From positions 1-38,320 of the forward strand of contig JALFHZ010000057.1 in the NCBI GenBank assembly GCA_022776445.1: DNA of 38,320 nt. The letters run 5' to 3'. This DNA is from Lachnospiraceae bacterium. Its GTDB lineage: Bacteria > Bacillota > Clostridia > Lachnospirales > Lachnospiraceae. Shown piece after piece: positions 1 through 9,549 of the stretch (position 1 is its first letter; each line of letters opens with the position of its first letter). Made by a program: the position numbers and the translations under genes. The notes beneath the pieces were generated by a model that did no database searches, had not been told where the DNA came from, and saw nothing but the letters and a program-made list of their open reading frames with translations.

Positions 1-71
1 CCCACGCTTTTGGCTTTTCCATCTTCACCAGTCTCAATAAAAACCCATAAATCCTTGCTTAAAGCCTCCAT
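1..71 (-). CDS. etfA: Electron transfer flavoprotein alpha subunit, N-terminus only (partial)
   Basis: Only the first 23 or so codons are inside the window; the gene runs off the left edge. The visible residues begin MEALSKDLWVFIETGEDGKA, which is the typical start of clostridial EtfA (KDLWVFIET). A GAGGAGG ribosome binding site sits just upstream of the ATG at 71. It follows etfB by 13 bp, the usual etfB-etfA order, and would form the FAD-containing heterodimer that takes electrons from the acyl-CoA dehydrogenase encoded upstream. Whether it is of the electron-bifurcating type cannot be judged from this fragment. Confidence 0.85.
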   Translation of the reverse strand, partial: MEALSKDLWVFIETGEDGKAKSV

Positions 72-84
72 GTCTTCCTCCTCG

Positions 85-885
85 CTAAATAACATTGGCA
101 GAGTTTAACAACTCAAATAATTTCTTTGCCGATTCTTCACCGGTTGCCTCTGCAATCGTAACTCCTCCCTGCTTCTGCGGCGGGGTAAAACTCTTCTTCA
201 CCTTTGTGGGAGAACCCTTCAAACCGATTCTTGCAGCATCTACCGGAATATCATTAACAGTCAGTGTTGTGATCACTGCCCGGTTTGCAGCCATTTTCGA
301 TTTAATAGAAGGATAACGTGGATTAAAGCTCGGCTTCGTAACCGTAATCACACATGGCATTTTTGCCGCCAGGATTTCATACCCCTCTCCGGTTTCTCTT
401 TTAACCAGGACCTCATCACCTTCCACTTTTGCTTCAACTGCATAGGTAATCTGTGGACAATCCATATGCTCTGCAATCTCCGGTCCTACCTGCGCGGTAT
501 CTCCATCGATTGCCTGTTTGCCACAGAAAATCATATCAAATTTGCCTTCAAGCGTCTCGATTTTGTCAATGGCCGTCTTTAAGGTATAACTGGTAGCCAG
601 CGTATCTGCTCCGCCAAATGCACGGTCACTTACCAGATAAGCCTTATCACCACCTACAGCCAGACACTCTTTCAGTGCTGCTGTCGCCTGCTGCGGTCCC
701 ATGCTGAGAAGAATGATTTTCGTTCCCGGAACTACATCCTTAATGCGGGCAGCAATCTCCAGTGCATAAGCATCAAACGGGTTCACAATACTCGGAACAC
801 CTGCTCGAATCAATGTATTAGTAACCGGATCGATTTTAATCTCTGTTGTATCCGGAACCTGTTTCACACAAACCAAAATATTCAT
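85..885 (-). CDS. etfB: Electron transfer flavoprotein beta subunit
   Basis: 266 residues beginning MNILVCVKQVPDTTEIKID, the family signature at the N-terminus, with the full alpha/beta ETF fold region following (GPQQATAALKECLAVGGDKA, then CGKQAIDGDTAQVGPEIAEH). The length matches EtfB. The open frame extends further upstream, but the ATG at 885 starts exactly at the conserved N-terminus and has a modest GAGGG upstream. It lies 22 bp after the MaoC-type gene and 13 bp before etfA. With EtfA it should accept electrons from the acyl-CoA dehydrogenase at 1393-2544 in the cytoplasm. Confidence 0.95.
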   Translation of the reverse strand: MNILVCVKQVPDTTEIKIDPVTNTLIRAGVPSIVNPFDAYALEIAARIKDVVPGTKIILLSMGPQQATAALKECLAVGGDKAYLVSDRAFGGADTLATSYTLKTAIDKIETLEGKFDMIFCGKQAIDGDTAQVGPEIAEHMDCPQITYAVEAKVEGDEVLVKRETGEGYEILAAKMPCVITVTKPSFNPRYPSIKSKMAANRAVITTLTVNDIPVDAARIGLKGSPTKVKKSFTPPQKQGGVTIAEATGEESAKKLFELLNSANVI

Positions 886-907
886 AAAGGAATCCCTCAT
901 TTCCAAA

Positions 908-1375
908 TTATTCTTCTCCAGCAGGCGGAGCCCAGTACAACATAGTAGCCATACTTCCGATCTGGCACACTGTGCCATCCTGATTTACAATGGTATACTG
1001 GATGTTCAAAATTCCTCTGTCCGGCTTGGATTTTGACTGCTTCGCTTCCAATACTTCGATTTCACAGTGAATCGTATCACCAATCTTAATCGCACCTACA
1101 AATTTCCATTCTGTACTCAGCGCAGCAATCGCAGATCCATCTACCAGGCCCATGCGTCCCCACAGTCCGGTAGCAATACCCGCTCCCAGCAAACCATGCG
1201 CAATTCTGCTCTTAAACGGAAGGCTTTCCGCATAAGTTTTATCCGTATGGATCGGATTGTTGTCACCGGTAATACCTGCAAACAGAACCACATCCGTTTC
1301 TGTCACTGTGCGGGACAGCGTGGTAAACTTATCGCCTACATGAAACTCACTCAGATATAAATAAGAACGCTTCAT
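908..1375 (-). CDS. MaoC-like (R)-specific enoyl-CoA hydratase
   Basis: 155 residues with a hot-dog fold MaoC dehydratase domain. The catalytic Asp/His pair is seen in the segment FAGITGDNNPIH (D38 and H43). The family hydrates trans-2-enoyl-CoA to (R)-3-hydroxyacyl-CoA. The start at 1375 (MKRSYLYLSEF) is chosen because GGAGGAG stands 8 bases upstream; a longer frame to 1396 overlaps the preceding stop. It is placed directly after the acyl-CoA dehydrogenase, so it probably hydrates that enzyme's enoyl-CoA product. The chain length of the substrate is not readable from sequence. Confidence 0.88.
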   Translation of the reverse strand: MKRSYLYLSEFHVGDKFTTLSRTVTETDVVLFAGITGDNNPIHTDKTYAESLPFKSRIAHGLLGAGIATGLWGRMGLVDGSAIAALSTEWKFVGAIKIGDTIHCEIEVLEAKQSKSKPDRGILNIQYTIVNQDGTVCQIGSMATMLYWAPPAGEE

Positions 1376-1392
1376 ATCAAAATTCTCCTCCA

Positions 1393-2544
1393 TCAATATT
1401 CTTTCAGAACATGTCTGCCTACAACCATACGGCAGATCTCGGAAGTACCTTCACCAATCGTCAGCAGCTTCGCATCACGGTACATACGCTCAACCTGATA
1501 CTCATCGCACAGACCGTAACCACCCATAATCTGCAGACCCATATCACAGACACGTACACACATCTCAGAGCAGAACATTTTTGTCATGGTCGCTTCCTTA
1601 CTGAACGGCAAACCATTGTCGCTCATACGTGCCGTATTGTAAAGCATAGCACGGGCCACATCAATTTCTGTCGCCATCTCTGCCAGTTTAAATGCAATCG
1701 CCTGATTCTCGCAGATTGGCTTACCGAAAGTAACACGCTCTTTGGAATATTTGGCAGCACGCTCCAATACTCCCTGCGCCATGCCGACTGCAACCGCGGA
1801 AATCGCAACACGTCCGTCATCCACACATTTCATGAACAGCGGGAAGCCTCGATTCAGTTCACCCAGCAGGTTTTCTTTCGGAATGCGTACATCCGTAAAG
1901 GTCAGCGGGCAGGAATAGGAACTGCGGTTACTCATCTTTTCTTCCGGTTTCCCCACTTCAAAGCCAGGAAGTCCTGCCGGCACGATAAAAATGGAAATGC
2001 CTCTGCTGCCCTTTGCTTCCATATCGGTCTTTGCTGCTACAAGGAAGGTAGAAGCATAAGTGCTGTTGGTAATAAATGCCTTGGTGCCATTGATTACCCA
2101 CTCATCACCGTCCAGAACTGCCTTGGTGCGAATCTGACCGGCATCCGAACCCGACTGCGGCTCCGTCAATGCAAAAGCACATAAAGTTTCTCCCATTGCC
2201 GCCGGAACCAGATATTTCTGCTTTTGTTCTTCCGTTCCTGCCAGTAAAAGAGGAGTACTGCCCAAAGAAGCATGTGCATCAATAATAGAAGCCAGAGAAG
2301 AAGAATGACGTGCAATCTGTTCCATCACCAGAACATCACTCAGATGATCCATTCCGGCACCGCCATACTCCTCCGGCACGCAAACACCCAGAAATCCCAT
2401 TTCCGCACACTGTTTCACTTCCTCCAGCGGGAATTCATGTCTGCGATCCAGATCCGTAACCGTTGCTGCTACTACTTCATCGGCAAATTTTTTTGCCATT
2501 TCCTGTATACTCAGCTGATCTTCCGTTAAAAAATATTTGTTCAT
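1393..2544 (-). CDS. Acyl-CoA dehydrogenase (short-chain type)
   Basis: 383 residues, the standard length. The order is: N-terminal helical domain, beta domain with ALTEPQSGSDAGQIRT (FAD/substrate signature), and C-terminal helical domain with the second signature QIMGGYGLCDEYQVERMYRD. The catalytic base is Glu365 in IGEGTSEI, the position used by short-chain and butyryl-CoA dehydrogenases. It desaturates an acyl-CoA to the trans-2-enoyl-CoA and passes electrons to EtfAB, whose genes are in the same operon. AAGGAGGT precedes the ATG at 2544. The actual substrate may be a substituted or short-chain acyl-CoA. Confidence 0.95.
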   Translation of the reverse strand: MNKYFLTEDQLSIQEMAKKFADEVVAATVTDLDRRHEFPLEEVKQCAEMGFLGVCVPEEYGGAGMDHLSDVLVMEQIARHSSSLASIIDAHASLGSTPLLLAGTEEQKQKYLVPAAMGETLCAFALTEPQSGSDAGQIRTKAVLDGDEWVINGTKAFITNSTYASTFLVAAKTDMEAKGSRGISIFIVPAGLPGFEVGKPEEKMSNRSSYSCPLTFTDVRIPKENLLGELNRGFPLFMKCVDDGRVAISAVAVGMAQGVLERAAKYSKERVTFGKPICENQAIAFKLAEMATEIDVARAMLYNTARMSDNGLPFSKEATMTKMFCSEMCVRVCDMGLQIMGGYGLCDEYQVERMYRDAKLLTIGEGTSEICRMVVGRHVLKEY

Positions 2545-2577
2545 TATGCAATACCTCCTTGCCTTTCTTTAAAACAT

Positions 2578-3351
2578 CTATTGTTTTCCATCATCAACAA
2601 TCTGCGGCTTCATATTCAGTCCTTTAAATACGGTATAGCCGTCATCTGCCATAACCGTGGTACCGTTAATTGCACTGGCTTCATCCAGAGACAGCAGATA
2701 GATCACATTCGCAATCTCATCCGGTTCGACAACTCTGCCTTTCATATGGAGCTTTCCTCCATACTCAATTGCTTTCTGATCCATAAGTCCGGTATTGACC
2801 CAACCGGGTGCGACAGAAACCACACGCAATCCCTGAGGCGTAAGCTCTCTGGCCAGTGCCTGAGTCAACATCTTCACTCCGCCCTTTGACACATGGTAAC
2901 CAATCGCCTCTGAATTTGCCAGATAACCGCAGATGGAGCCTACATTAATAATCACACCCCGATGTCTTTTCACCATTTCTCTGGCTGCAAACAGCGACAT
3001 ATAAATCGTTCCCATCAGGTTAATATCGATCACCTTGATGGTATCATCCAGATCTCCATCCAGAAACGGCTGCCGCTTTCCGGTCACCCCGGCTACATTC
3101 GCCAGAATATCCACTCTTCCGTATTTTTCTGCTGCAAACTGAACGGTTTTCTCGCATTCTTCCCGGGATGTAATATTACAGAAATGGTAACTGACCTCAC
3201 CATACTGTTTTAACTGCTCTATTGCCGCATCTGCTTTTTCTTTGGGATCATTGCTTACCACAACTACGCGATCCCCGTTCTTCAGAAATTTTCGGGCGGT
3301 AGCCTGACCAATCCCGCTGGTCCCTCCAGTGACAATCACAACCCTGTCCAT
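2578..3351 (-). CDS. Short-chain dehydrogenase/reductase (SDR)
   Basis: 257 residues, classical SDR. The cofactor motif TGGTSGIG is at residues 8-15, NVAG is near residue 89, and the catalytic YHVSK motif is preceded by the serine in VGSICGY. The start at 3351 (MDRVVIVTGG) has GGAGG about 10 bases upstream; the longer frame to 3378 would place the binding site inside the gene. In this operon it most likely oxidises a hydroxyacyl-CoA or hydroxy acid with NAD(P). It is only moderately similar to the second SDR at 9550-10308, so the two are probably not interchangeable. Confidence 0.88.
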   Translation of the reverse strand: MDRVVIVTGGTSGIGQATARKFLKNGDRVVVVSNDPKEKADAAIEQLKQYGEVSYHFCNITSREECEKTVQFAAEKYGRVDILANVAGVTGKRQPFLDGDLDDTIKVIDINLMGTIYMSLFAAREMVKRHRGVIINVGSICGYLANSEAIGYHVSKGGVKMLTQALARELTPQGLRVVSVAPGWVNTGLMDQKAIEYGGKLHMKGRVVEPDEIANVIYLLSLDEASAINGTTVMADDGYTVFKGLNMKPQIVDDGKQ

Positions 3352-3393
3352 AACTGTAACCTCCTTATCTGTGTACATCAGCCATCACTGTTT

Positions 3394-3957
3394 TCACAGA
3401 TGTCTGCCAAATTCATAAGCCTGTTCCAGATAACCGGTCTCTCCGATACATCTGTCTGACTTGGTTCCTCCGCAGTTCCCGGCCATGAGCACTCCCAGAT
3501 CGATCCAGCGCAGATAACGAACCAGCCTTCGATAATACTGCTCCACACTTTCAAATACCCAGAAATGCTTTTCCGTATCTGCTGCTGTGACTAACAGTAC
3601 ACTCTTTTTCACTGGATATCGATAATACCCTTTCGGATCTGCCCGTCCCAGTGAATACAAACGGTCAATCACAGCCTTCAGCTGTGCACTCATACCCCAA
3701 AAGTACAGAGGTGTTGCAAGCACAACCACATCACTGGTCAAAAATGCCGATGCAAATTCCTGAAATCCGTCCTTCTGCACACAACCAGATTCTTTCCGGC
3801 AGACATTGCAACCCAGACACGGATTGATTCTGGTTTTTCCAAGGTGAATTCGTGTAACCTGATGCCCGTTTTCCATGGCACCTTTTCCAAATGCCTCCGC
3901 CAGCTTATCAGTATTCCCCTGCATTCTGGCAGAACCGACAACTATGAGTATATTCAT
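3394..3957 (-). CDS. Iron-sulfur flavoprotein / NADPH-dependent FMN reductase family protein
   Basis: 187 residues with a flavodoxin-like fold: N-terminal ILIVVGSARMQGNTDKLA (FMN phosphate loop) and TPLYFWGMSAQLKAVIDR. A compact cysteine cluster C47-x2-C50-x2-C53-x5-C59 matches the CX2CX2CX4-7C pattern of archaeal and clostridial iron-sulfur flavoproteins, suggesting a 4Fe-4S cluster plus FMN. Its operon position beside an acyl-CoA dehydrogenase suggests an electron-transfer role or detoxification of oxidants during acid breakdown. GGAGGT lies 13 bases before the ATG, and the gene starts 4 bp after the ligase stop codon. Confidence 0.82.
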   Translation of the reverse strand: MNILIVVGSARMQGNTDKLAEAFGKGAMENGHQVTRIHLGKTRINPCLGCNVCRKESGCVQKDGFQEFASAFLTSDVVVLATPLYFWGMSAQLKAVIDRLYSLGRADPKGYYRYPVKKSVLLVTAADTEKHFWVFESVEQYYRRLVRYLRWIDLGVLMAGNCGGTKSDRCIGETGYLEQAYEFGRHL

Positions 3958-3961
3958 AAAG

Positions 3962-5626
3962 CTATCTGTCCACCTCCGCCTTATAAGAGGCTGCCATCTC
4001 CTTTAGACGAAACTTCTGCACTTTTCCCGTTGAGGTACGAGGCCAATCTGCTTCCTTCATATAAATAAAATATTTAGGTACCTGAAATTTCGCCAAGTGT
4101 TCCCGGCTGTAGTTCTCTGCGCGTTCTCTGTTTTCCGGGATATCCTCATGAAGCTGAATGAAAGCTGCACCTACATAGCCACGTTTCTCATCCGGAACCC
4201 CCACGATTTCCACGTTGTTGATCTCCGGACAATTCCCTAAAACATCTTCCAGAAACTTTGGTGAAACATTTTCACCGTTGATCTTATACATATCATCTAC
4301 GCGCCCGGCTAAAATCAGATATCCAGCCTCATCAAAACATCCGCAGTCCCCGGTTCTAAACCAACCGTCCTGTGTAAATACACGTGCATTTGCCTCCACC
4401 CGATTAAAATATCCACGGGTCACAACGGCTCCGCGACACCATAACTCACCAATCTCACCCGGTGCACAGTCCACACCGGTTTTCTGATCGACTACCCGAT
4501 ACGCAATCTGGTGTCCTCCCAGCTCCGGATATCCGCTGCTGCCGCTAGGCAGCAGCTTTCCTACTCGTGTCCCAAGTACCGTATCTGTATCTTCCGGTGC
4601 CGTCTGCATGGACGCACCGCTGACCTCCGTCATTCCGTAACCAGTGATAACATCCTGCACTTCAAGAGCATCACGGATCCCCGGCCAAACCCACGAAGGA
4701 CAGATTGCCGCAGAACAATATACTGCATGAAGCTCCGGTAGCTTTCTTGGCTTTTCTTTCAAATAATGGATCAGCGTCATCATCTGAGAAGGAACACTTA
4801 AAATATCGTTTGCACGGCTCTCCTGCATAAAATCCAGCACCGGTTCCGCTGTAAATTTACCACGTCGAAGCAGAACTGCACCGCCCACCAATATGGCAGC
4901 CAACATTCCTTCCACATAACCATAAACATGAAACATTGGCAGCGGAACGAATATCCGTCTCCCCAGCTCAAACCCCCGATTCAGACAGTTTGCAAACGCA
5001 CTGCGCATCAGCATATCGTGAGTAAGCATAACACCTTTGGGAGCTTTCGTACTGCCGGAGGTATAAATGATATCGGATACCTCATCCGCATACTGCTGTC
5101 CTTCGCTGTCCGGAAGAATCTGTCCCTCTTCAGCAGCAAGAAACTCATTCCAGAAAAGGACAGGAATATCCACTTCGCATCTGGCTTCAGGAAGGGCAAT
5201 GATTTGCTTTAAACAGTTTTCTTTATCTTCCAGTCTGATCTGACAACCTGTAACCAGATACTGTGATTCGGACTGTCTAAGTATAAAACTCAGTTCTTTA
5301 GCACCCAGAGATGTATTGACAGGAACCTTAACCGCCCGAACTGCCGTTATGGCCAATGCAACAAAGGCCTGTTCCGGGCAATTTTCAATCTGCATAGCCA
5401 CATGATCCCCTGGACGGACACCTGCTGCCACAAGTCCGCGGGCAATGCGGAGCACTTCTTCTTTTGTCTGTCGATATGTATAGCTTCCATGCCCCGCAGC
5501 CACTACAAATTCCTTATCCGGGAATCGCTCTGTCGTTGCCTCAAAAAACTTCCAGATTGTTTTTTTCTCCCATACGGGGTAGAGCCTGTCAAGCTCCGCC
5601 TGCCGCTCATTTATGAACCCCTTCAT
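3962..5626 (-). CDS. AMP-dependent acyl-CoA synthetase/ligase
   Basis: 554 residues of the ANL adenylating superfamily. The P-loop motif YTSGSTKAPKG is near residue 195; TGYGMTEVSG, GWFRTGDCG (ATP ribose Asp) and YKINGENVSP (hinge) follow, and RTSTGKVQKF holds the C-terminal catalytic Lys. The family activates a carboxylic acid to acyl-AMP and then acyl-CoA. The general look is of the crotonobetaine/medium-chain ligase branch. AGGAG is 6 bases before the ATG at 5626, so that start is preferred to an in-frame TTG at 5632. With the CoA-transferase at 8204-9514, the operon has two ways to load CoA onto its substrate. Confidence 0.9.
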   Translation of the reverse strand: MKGFINERQAELDRLYPVWEKKTIWKFFEATTERFPDKEFVVAAGHGSYTYRQTKEEVLRIARGLVAAGVRPGDHVAMQIENCPEQAFVALAITAVRAVKVPVNTSLGAKELSFILRQSESQYLVTGCQIRLEDKENCLKQIIALPEARCEVDIPVLFWNEFLAAEEGQILPDSEGQQYADEVSDIIYTSGSTKAPKGVMLTHDMLMRSAFANCLNRGFELGRRIFVPLPMFHVYGYVEGMLAAILVGGAVLLRRGKFTAEPVLDFMQESRANDILSVPSQMMTLIHYLKEKPRKLPELHAVYCSAAICPSWVWPGIRDALEVQDVITGYGMTEVSGASMQTAPEDTDTVLGTRVGKLLPSGSSGYPELGGHQIAYRVVDQKTGVDCAPGEIGELWCRGAVVTRGYFNRVEANARVFTQDGWFRTGDCGCFDEAGYLILAGRVDDMYKINGENVSPKFLEDVLGNCPEINNVEIVGVPDEKRGYVGAAFIQLHEDIPENRERAENYSREHLAKFQVPKYFIYMKEADWPRTSTGKVQKFRLKEMAASYKAEVDR

Positions 5627-5668
5627 ACGCAACTCCTATCATCCTGATCTTTGCCTAGGAACAAGATA

Positions 5669-6958
5669 TTAACCTATGGGATACATAATCCCTGCCAGTA
5701 TAATCGCCTCTATCAGAATGATAATGGAACCGACTACCGTAATTGCAAACAAATGCTTATAACCTTCCTTATGCGTCAATCCGCAGCATGCTAATACAGT
5801 AACCATAACACCGTTATGTGGCAGAGAATCCAGTGTAATACATGCACAGGAAGCAATCTTATGCAACACACCTGCATTGACGCCCATTTCCAGATATTTC
5901 GGTGCCAGAGTCTCCAGTGCCAGAGTTAAACCGCCAGAACCGGAACCACATGCAGCAGAGAGCAGCGAAGTTCCGATCGAGAAGGAAATCAGCGGAGAAC
6001 CGCCCATACTGGTAGCAACATCCACCAGAGTTGTATAACCTGCAGTCAGCTTTGCAACACCGCCAAAACCAACAACTGCTGAAGTAGCCAGAATAGCTCC
6101 CATTGCATCACTTACACCACAGTTGAGAATTTCAATCTTATTATCAATTCTCTTCCAGTACAGAACAGCGATAGCAATCCAGCCTAACAGCAGGGAATAA
6201 AGAACATCCACACCAAAGAATAACGGAACAACAACCAGTGCCAGCGGAATAAATGCAATAACTCCATTGCCATGTTCCTTCTTTTCATATTCTTCCATCA
6301 TTTTAGCAGTAGCTGCATCTACACTGAAATGTTCACCATTTTTGCGTGCAACCTTCTCCTGCCAAATACAGTAGAGTGTAGCCAAAATAAAGAAGGAAGC
6401 AGCAATAATTGCTGAATAAACCGGTAAAATAGTTGGTGAGGTACCAAGATACTTCACCGGAATATTGTTAACAACAGAAGGAGAACCCGGTCCTATATTA
6501 ACAGCGGTAAAACATCCAGCCGCTACAACTGCAGGAATCAAATGCCGCGGTAAATCAGCCTTTTTAAACATATTCAAAGCAATCGGATACATAACAAATA
6601 CGATAACATAACAGGATACACCTCCGTACCCAAGAACCAATGTCGTCAGGCAGAGAACAGCGATTGTAAATTTTGTCCCAAGCTTTTCAGTCAGCAGGTT
6701 TGCCAAATCCTCTGCACCGCCTCCCAACTGCATAGCTTTACCAAAACTGGCGCCCAGGAAAATCAGCGGCCAGTAGCTCTTGATATAGCCGACAAACGCT
6801 CCCATATAATCGCTGGTCAGACAGTCATACACATTCAGTCCTGACATAAGAGCCATTAATCCTGTACAAATCAGTGCGGAAACAGCAATATTAACTCGCT
6901 TCCAGATAAGAAATACCAAAAACAACAGAGGGATCACAATTGCTAAAACACTTAACAT
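5669..6958 (-). CDS. GntP-family carboxylate permease
   Basis: 429 residues, almost entirely hydrophobic, with about 12 predicted membrane spans. Family-like features are the loop around GGAEDLANLL, NIGPGSPSVVNNIP, and the C-terminal SAACGSGSGG and TLDSLPHNG segments of GntP/CitMHS-type carriers. Members move gluconate, hydroxybutyrate and other small organic acids by proton symport. GGAGGT precedes the ATG at 6958. The location in a CoA-activation/beta-oxidation operon suggests import of a short hydroxy- or keto-acid such as 3-hydroxybutyrate, which is an inference from context. Confidence 0.85.
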   Translation of the reverse strand: MLSVLAIVIPLLFLVFLIWKRVNIAVSALICTGLMALMSGLNVYDCLTSDYMGAFVGYIKSYWPLIFLGASFGKAMQLGGGAEDLANLLTEKLGTKFTIAVLCLTTLVLGYGGVSCYVIVFVMYPIALNMFKKADLPRHLIPAVVAAGCFTAVNIGPGSPSVVNNIPVKYLGTSPTILPVYSAIIAASFFILATLYCIWQEKVARKNGEHFSVDAATAKMMEEYEKKEHGNGVIAFIPLALVVVPLFFGVDVLYSLLLGWIAIAVLYWKRIDNKIEILNCGVSDAMGAILATSAVVGFGGVAKLTAGYTTLVDVATSMGGSPLISFSIGTSLLSAACGSGSGGLTLALETLAPKYLEMGVNAGVLHKIASCACITLDSLPHNGVMVTVLACCGLTHKEGYKHLFAITVVGSIIILIEAIILAGIMYPIG

Positions 6959-6987
6959 ACTCTTACCTCCTCAAAATTTTACTTTTA

Positions 6988-8196
6988 TTATTTAAATTTC
7001 TTGTTCATTTTTAATGCTGCAAAGCATAAAATCGCTGCAAGAATACTGCACACAGCTGCAAAAAGAAATGCACCTGAATAACTGTCCGTAGAGTTTTTGA
7101 TCGAAGTCGCCATATTGGGACCTACAATCGAAGCAATACCATAACCAGTAAAAATAATACTGTAATTGATTCCGTTATACTTCGGACCAAAGGTATCAGA
7201 ACATAAAGCAGAAAAGGTAGCAAGCGTTCCACCAAAACAAACTCCTGTAAGCACAATTGCTGCCACAAATCCCATGAAAGTGGATGTCCGTGACAAGAAA
7301 ATCATATCCACCGCACACAGCAGCATCACACCAATCACAACCTGATGACGCCCAAGTACATCCGATAAAGACCCGAGTGCCAGTCTTCCGCCAAAATTGG
7401 CCACAGCCATAATCCCTACCAACAGCGCAGCCTCGGCGGCTGTAATTCCGGCTACCTCCTGACCAATCCTGGATGCATGTCCGATAAGCATTAATCCGGC
7501 AACAGAAGCGCACAGCAGTGTTGCCCAAAGCAGATAGCAACGAGGATCCTGAAGCATTTCTCTCCATGTTTTACCGCCGCTTACTGCAGTCGTTTGCGGC
7601 GGCACATATCCCTCCGGTTTCCATCCTGGTTCTGGCCCGTCGATATACCAGGAAGTTGCCAGAGAGATGATGAGAAAAAGCCCTCCCACCATGCGAAATG
7701 CTGTCATGACATTAAATCTTGTCAAAAGGAAATTTGCTAACGGTGCCACAATCAGGGATGCCATCCCGCATACACCTACAGCCATTCCGGATGCAAATCC
7801 CTTCTTATCCGGAAACCAGCTGACGGCTGTCACAACTCCAGGATTATAACCAAAACCGGAGGCACAGCCTGCCAGTATGCCAAAGCTTATGTAAAGCATC
7901 AGAATACTTCCGGCAAATCCCGTTGCCAGCCAGCCAAGTCCCCACATAATACCGGCTGCAATCATCAGTCTGCGGGCTCCAAAGCGCTGAAGCAACGCTC
8001 CTCCCACAAGTCCCATTGCCGCAACCACCATTAACATAATGGAATAGGCAATCGTAACCTTGCTGTAATCCCATCCCATATAATTTGCAAGATCACCGGA
8101 AAATGCACTCCAGGCATATACGCCACCGAAGCAGAAAGTATTACAGCAGATGCAAAAAAGCACAAGCCAACGATTTTTCTGTTTCTTTTTTTCCAT
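6988..8196 (-). CDS. Major facilitator superfamily transporter, oxalate/formate antiporter (OFA) type
   Basis: 402 residues with 12 membrane spans. The N-terminal NRWLVLFCICCNTFCFGGVYAW and GCASGFGYNPGVVTAVSWFP are characteristic of the OFA subfamily, which exchanges or imports small carboxylates. AAAGGA precedes the ATG at 8196, and only 7 bp separate it from the CoA-transferase gene. Having two unrelated carriers in one operon suggests either separate uptake and product export or two substrates. Confidence 0.88.
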   Translation of the reverse strand: MEKKKQKNRWLVLFCICCNTFCFGGVYAWSAFSGDLANYMGWDYSKVTIAYSIMLMVVAAMGLVGGALLQRFGARRLMIAAGIMWGLGWLATGFAGSILMLYISFGILAGCASGFGYNPGVVTAVSWFPDKKGFASGMAVGVCGMASLIVAPLANFLLTRFNVMTAFRMVGGLFLIISLATSWYIDGPEPGWKPEGYVPPQTTAVSGGKTWREMLQDPRCYLLWATLLCASVAGLMLIGHASRIGQEVAGITAAEAALLVGIMAVANFGGRLALGSLSDVLGRHQVVIGVMLLCAVDMIFLSRTSTFMGFVAAIVLTGVCFGGTLATFSALCSDTFGPKYNGINYSIIFTGYGIASIVGPNMATSIKNSTDSYSGAFLFAAVCSILAAILCFAALKMNKKFK

Positions 8197-8203
8197 AGTA
8201 TCT

Positions 8204-9514
8204 TTATCCTTTCAGAGGAATCAACCCCATCTCTTTTGCCTTATCCGTCAGCTCCTCTCTGAACTTCGGATGAGCAATAGCAATCAAAGCCTCTGCACGC
8301 TGACGAACTGTCTTATATCTCAAAGCTGCAATACCATATTCTGTAACAATATAATCTACGTCATAGCGGGAAACCGTCGTAATATTACCCGGCTGAAAAT
8401 ACGGTACAATCTTGGAAATCGTATCGTTTTTTGCCGTAGAATTTAATGCAATGATGGATTTTCCTCCTTCACTAATCTGCGCGCCACGAACATGATCTAA
8501 CTGACCGCCAATACCGCTATACTGTCGTCCATTAACAGTCTCCGAATTGACCTGTCCCTGAAGATCCACCTCCAGACAACCATTGATAGAAGTCTGCTTA
8601 TAATTCTGACCAATAATATAAGGATCATTCACATAATCCACCGGCTGCATCTGGAACATCGGATTATGGTCAATAAACTTATAGAAATCCAGGCTGCCTG
8701 CCGCTTGCGCTCCAATACAAACTCCCGGGTTCAAAGTCTTTCTCTTATTGGTGATAACGCCTGCCTGAACCAATTCCATCATAGCTTCTGTCAACGTCTC
8801 CGAATGAACCCCCAGATCTTTCTTTCCCATCAGATTGCGGGCAATTGCATCCGGTAACGCACCGATTCCTAACTGAATCGTTGCTCCGTCTTCAACGAGA
8901 CTTGCACAGTAATCAGCAATCTTCTGAATCTTCTCACTTGGCTCAGCACGACCAATGGTATACAGCGGAGAAGTTGCCTCCACAATGTAGTCAGCCTTAG
9001 CCAGTTCAAACAGCTTACCTCCTGTAAAAGGCATATCCGGATTTACCTGAGCAATGATACGATCTGCTGTTCTGGCCGCCGGCTCTGTGAAACAACAGGT
9101 ATTGCCAAAACTGCACATACCATCCTCATTGGGAGGTGTAACCTGAATTAATGCCCAATGCGGATTCAGATCCGGATTTTTTGCAAACATATCTGGCCAG
9201 TTGTGGAAATTCGTTCCTCCAAGATAATCTACCCGACCTTCATGATAAGCTGCCCGTGACTTCGGTCCAATAAATAAAGAGATGTGATGAAAATGTCCGA
9301 CATACTTCTCCTCTACATACTTATTCGGTCCCGGGCTCATGCCATGAACGATCGTCACATTTTCCAATTCTTCATAACGATCAACCAACGCCTCTACCAA
9401 CGCCGGCGGTTCACCGATCCAGTCTGCAAAAATGATTTTTTCTCCGGATTTAATATGGCTGACCGCCTCAGCCGCAGTCGTCATTTTATCTCTATATTTT
9501 TCACGCCAATCCAT
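8204..9514 (-). CDS. Acetyl-CoA hydrolase/transferase family CoA-transferase (4-hydroxybutyrate/butyrate type)
   Basis: 436 residues, the length of the 4-hydroxybutyrate and butyryl-CoA:acetate CoA-transferases. The expected catalytic glutamate is E239 in GVHSET. Also present are IQLGIGALPDAIARNL and the C-terminal GIGGQLDHVRGAQ that binds CoA in this family. The enzyme transfers CoA from acetyl-CoA (or another acyl-CoA) to a carboxylate in the cytoplasm. AAGGAG precedes the ATG. It is probably the energy-saving activation step for the imported acid. Confidence 0.92.
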   Translation of the reverse strand: MDWREKYRDKMTTAAEAVSHIKSGEKIIFADWIGEPPALVEALVDRYEELENVTIVHGMSPGPNKYVEEKYVGHFHHISLFIGPKSRAAYHEGRVDYLGGTNFHNWPDMFAKNPDLNPHWALIQVTPPNEDGMCSFGNTCCFTEPAARTADRIIAQVNPDMPFTGGKLFELAKADYIVEATSPLYTIGRAEPSEKIQKIADYCASLVEDGATIQLGIGALPDAIARNLMGKKDLGVHSETLTEAMMELVQAGVITNKRKTLNPGVCIGAQAAGSLDFYKFIDHNPMFQMQPVDYVNDPYIIGQNYKQTSINGCLEVDLQGQVNSETVNGRQYSGIGGQLDHVRGAQISEGGKSIIALNSTAKNDTISKIVPYFQPGNITTVSRYDVDYIVTEYGIAALRYKTVRQRAEALIAIAHPKFREELTDKAKEMGLIPLKG

Positions 9515-9549
9515 ATATTCATCTCCTTATTCTTTGATGTAAATATAAT

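Noticed and set aside
1623-1826. Second minus-strand frame inside the acyl-CoA dehydrogenase gene
   Set aside because: An out-of-frame shadow of the dehydrogenase with no independent evidence.
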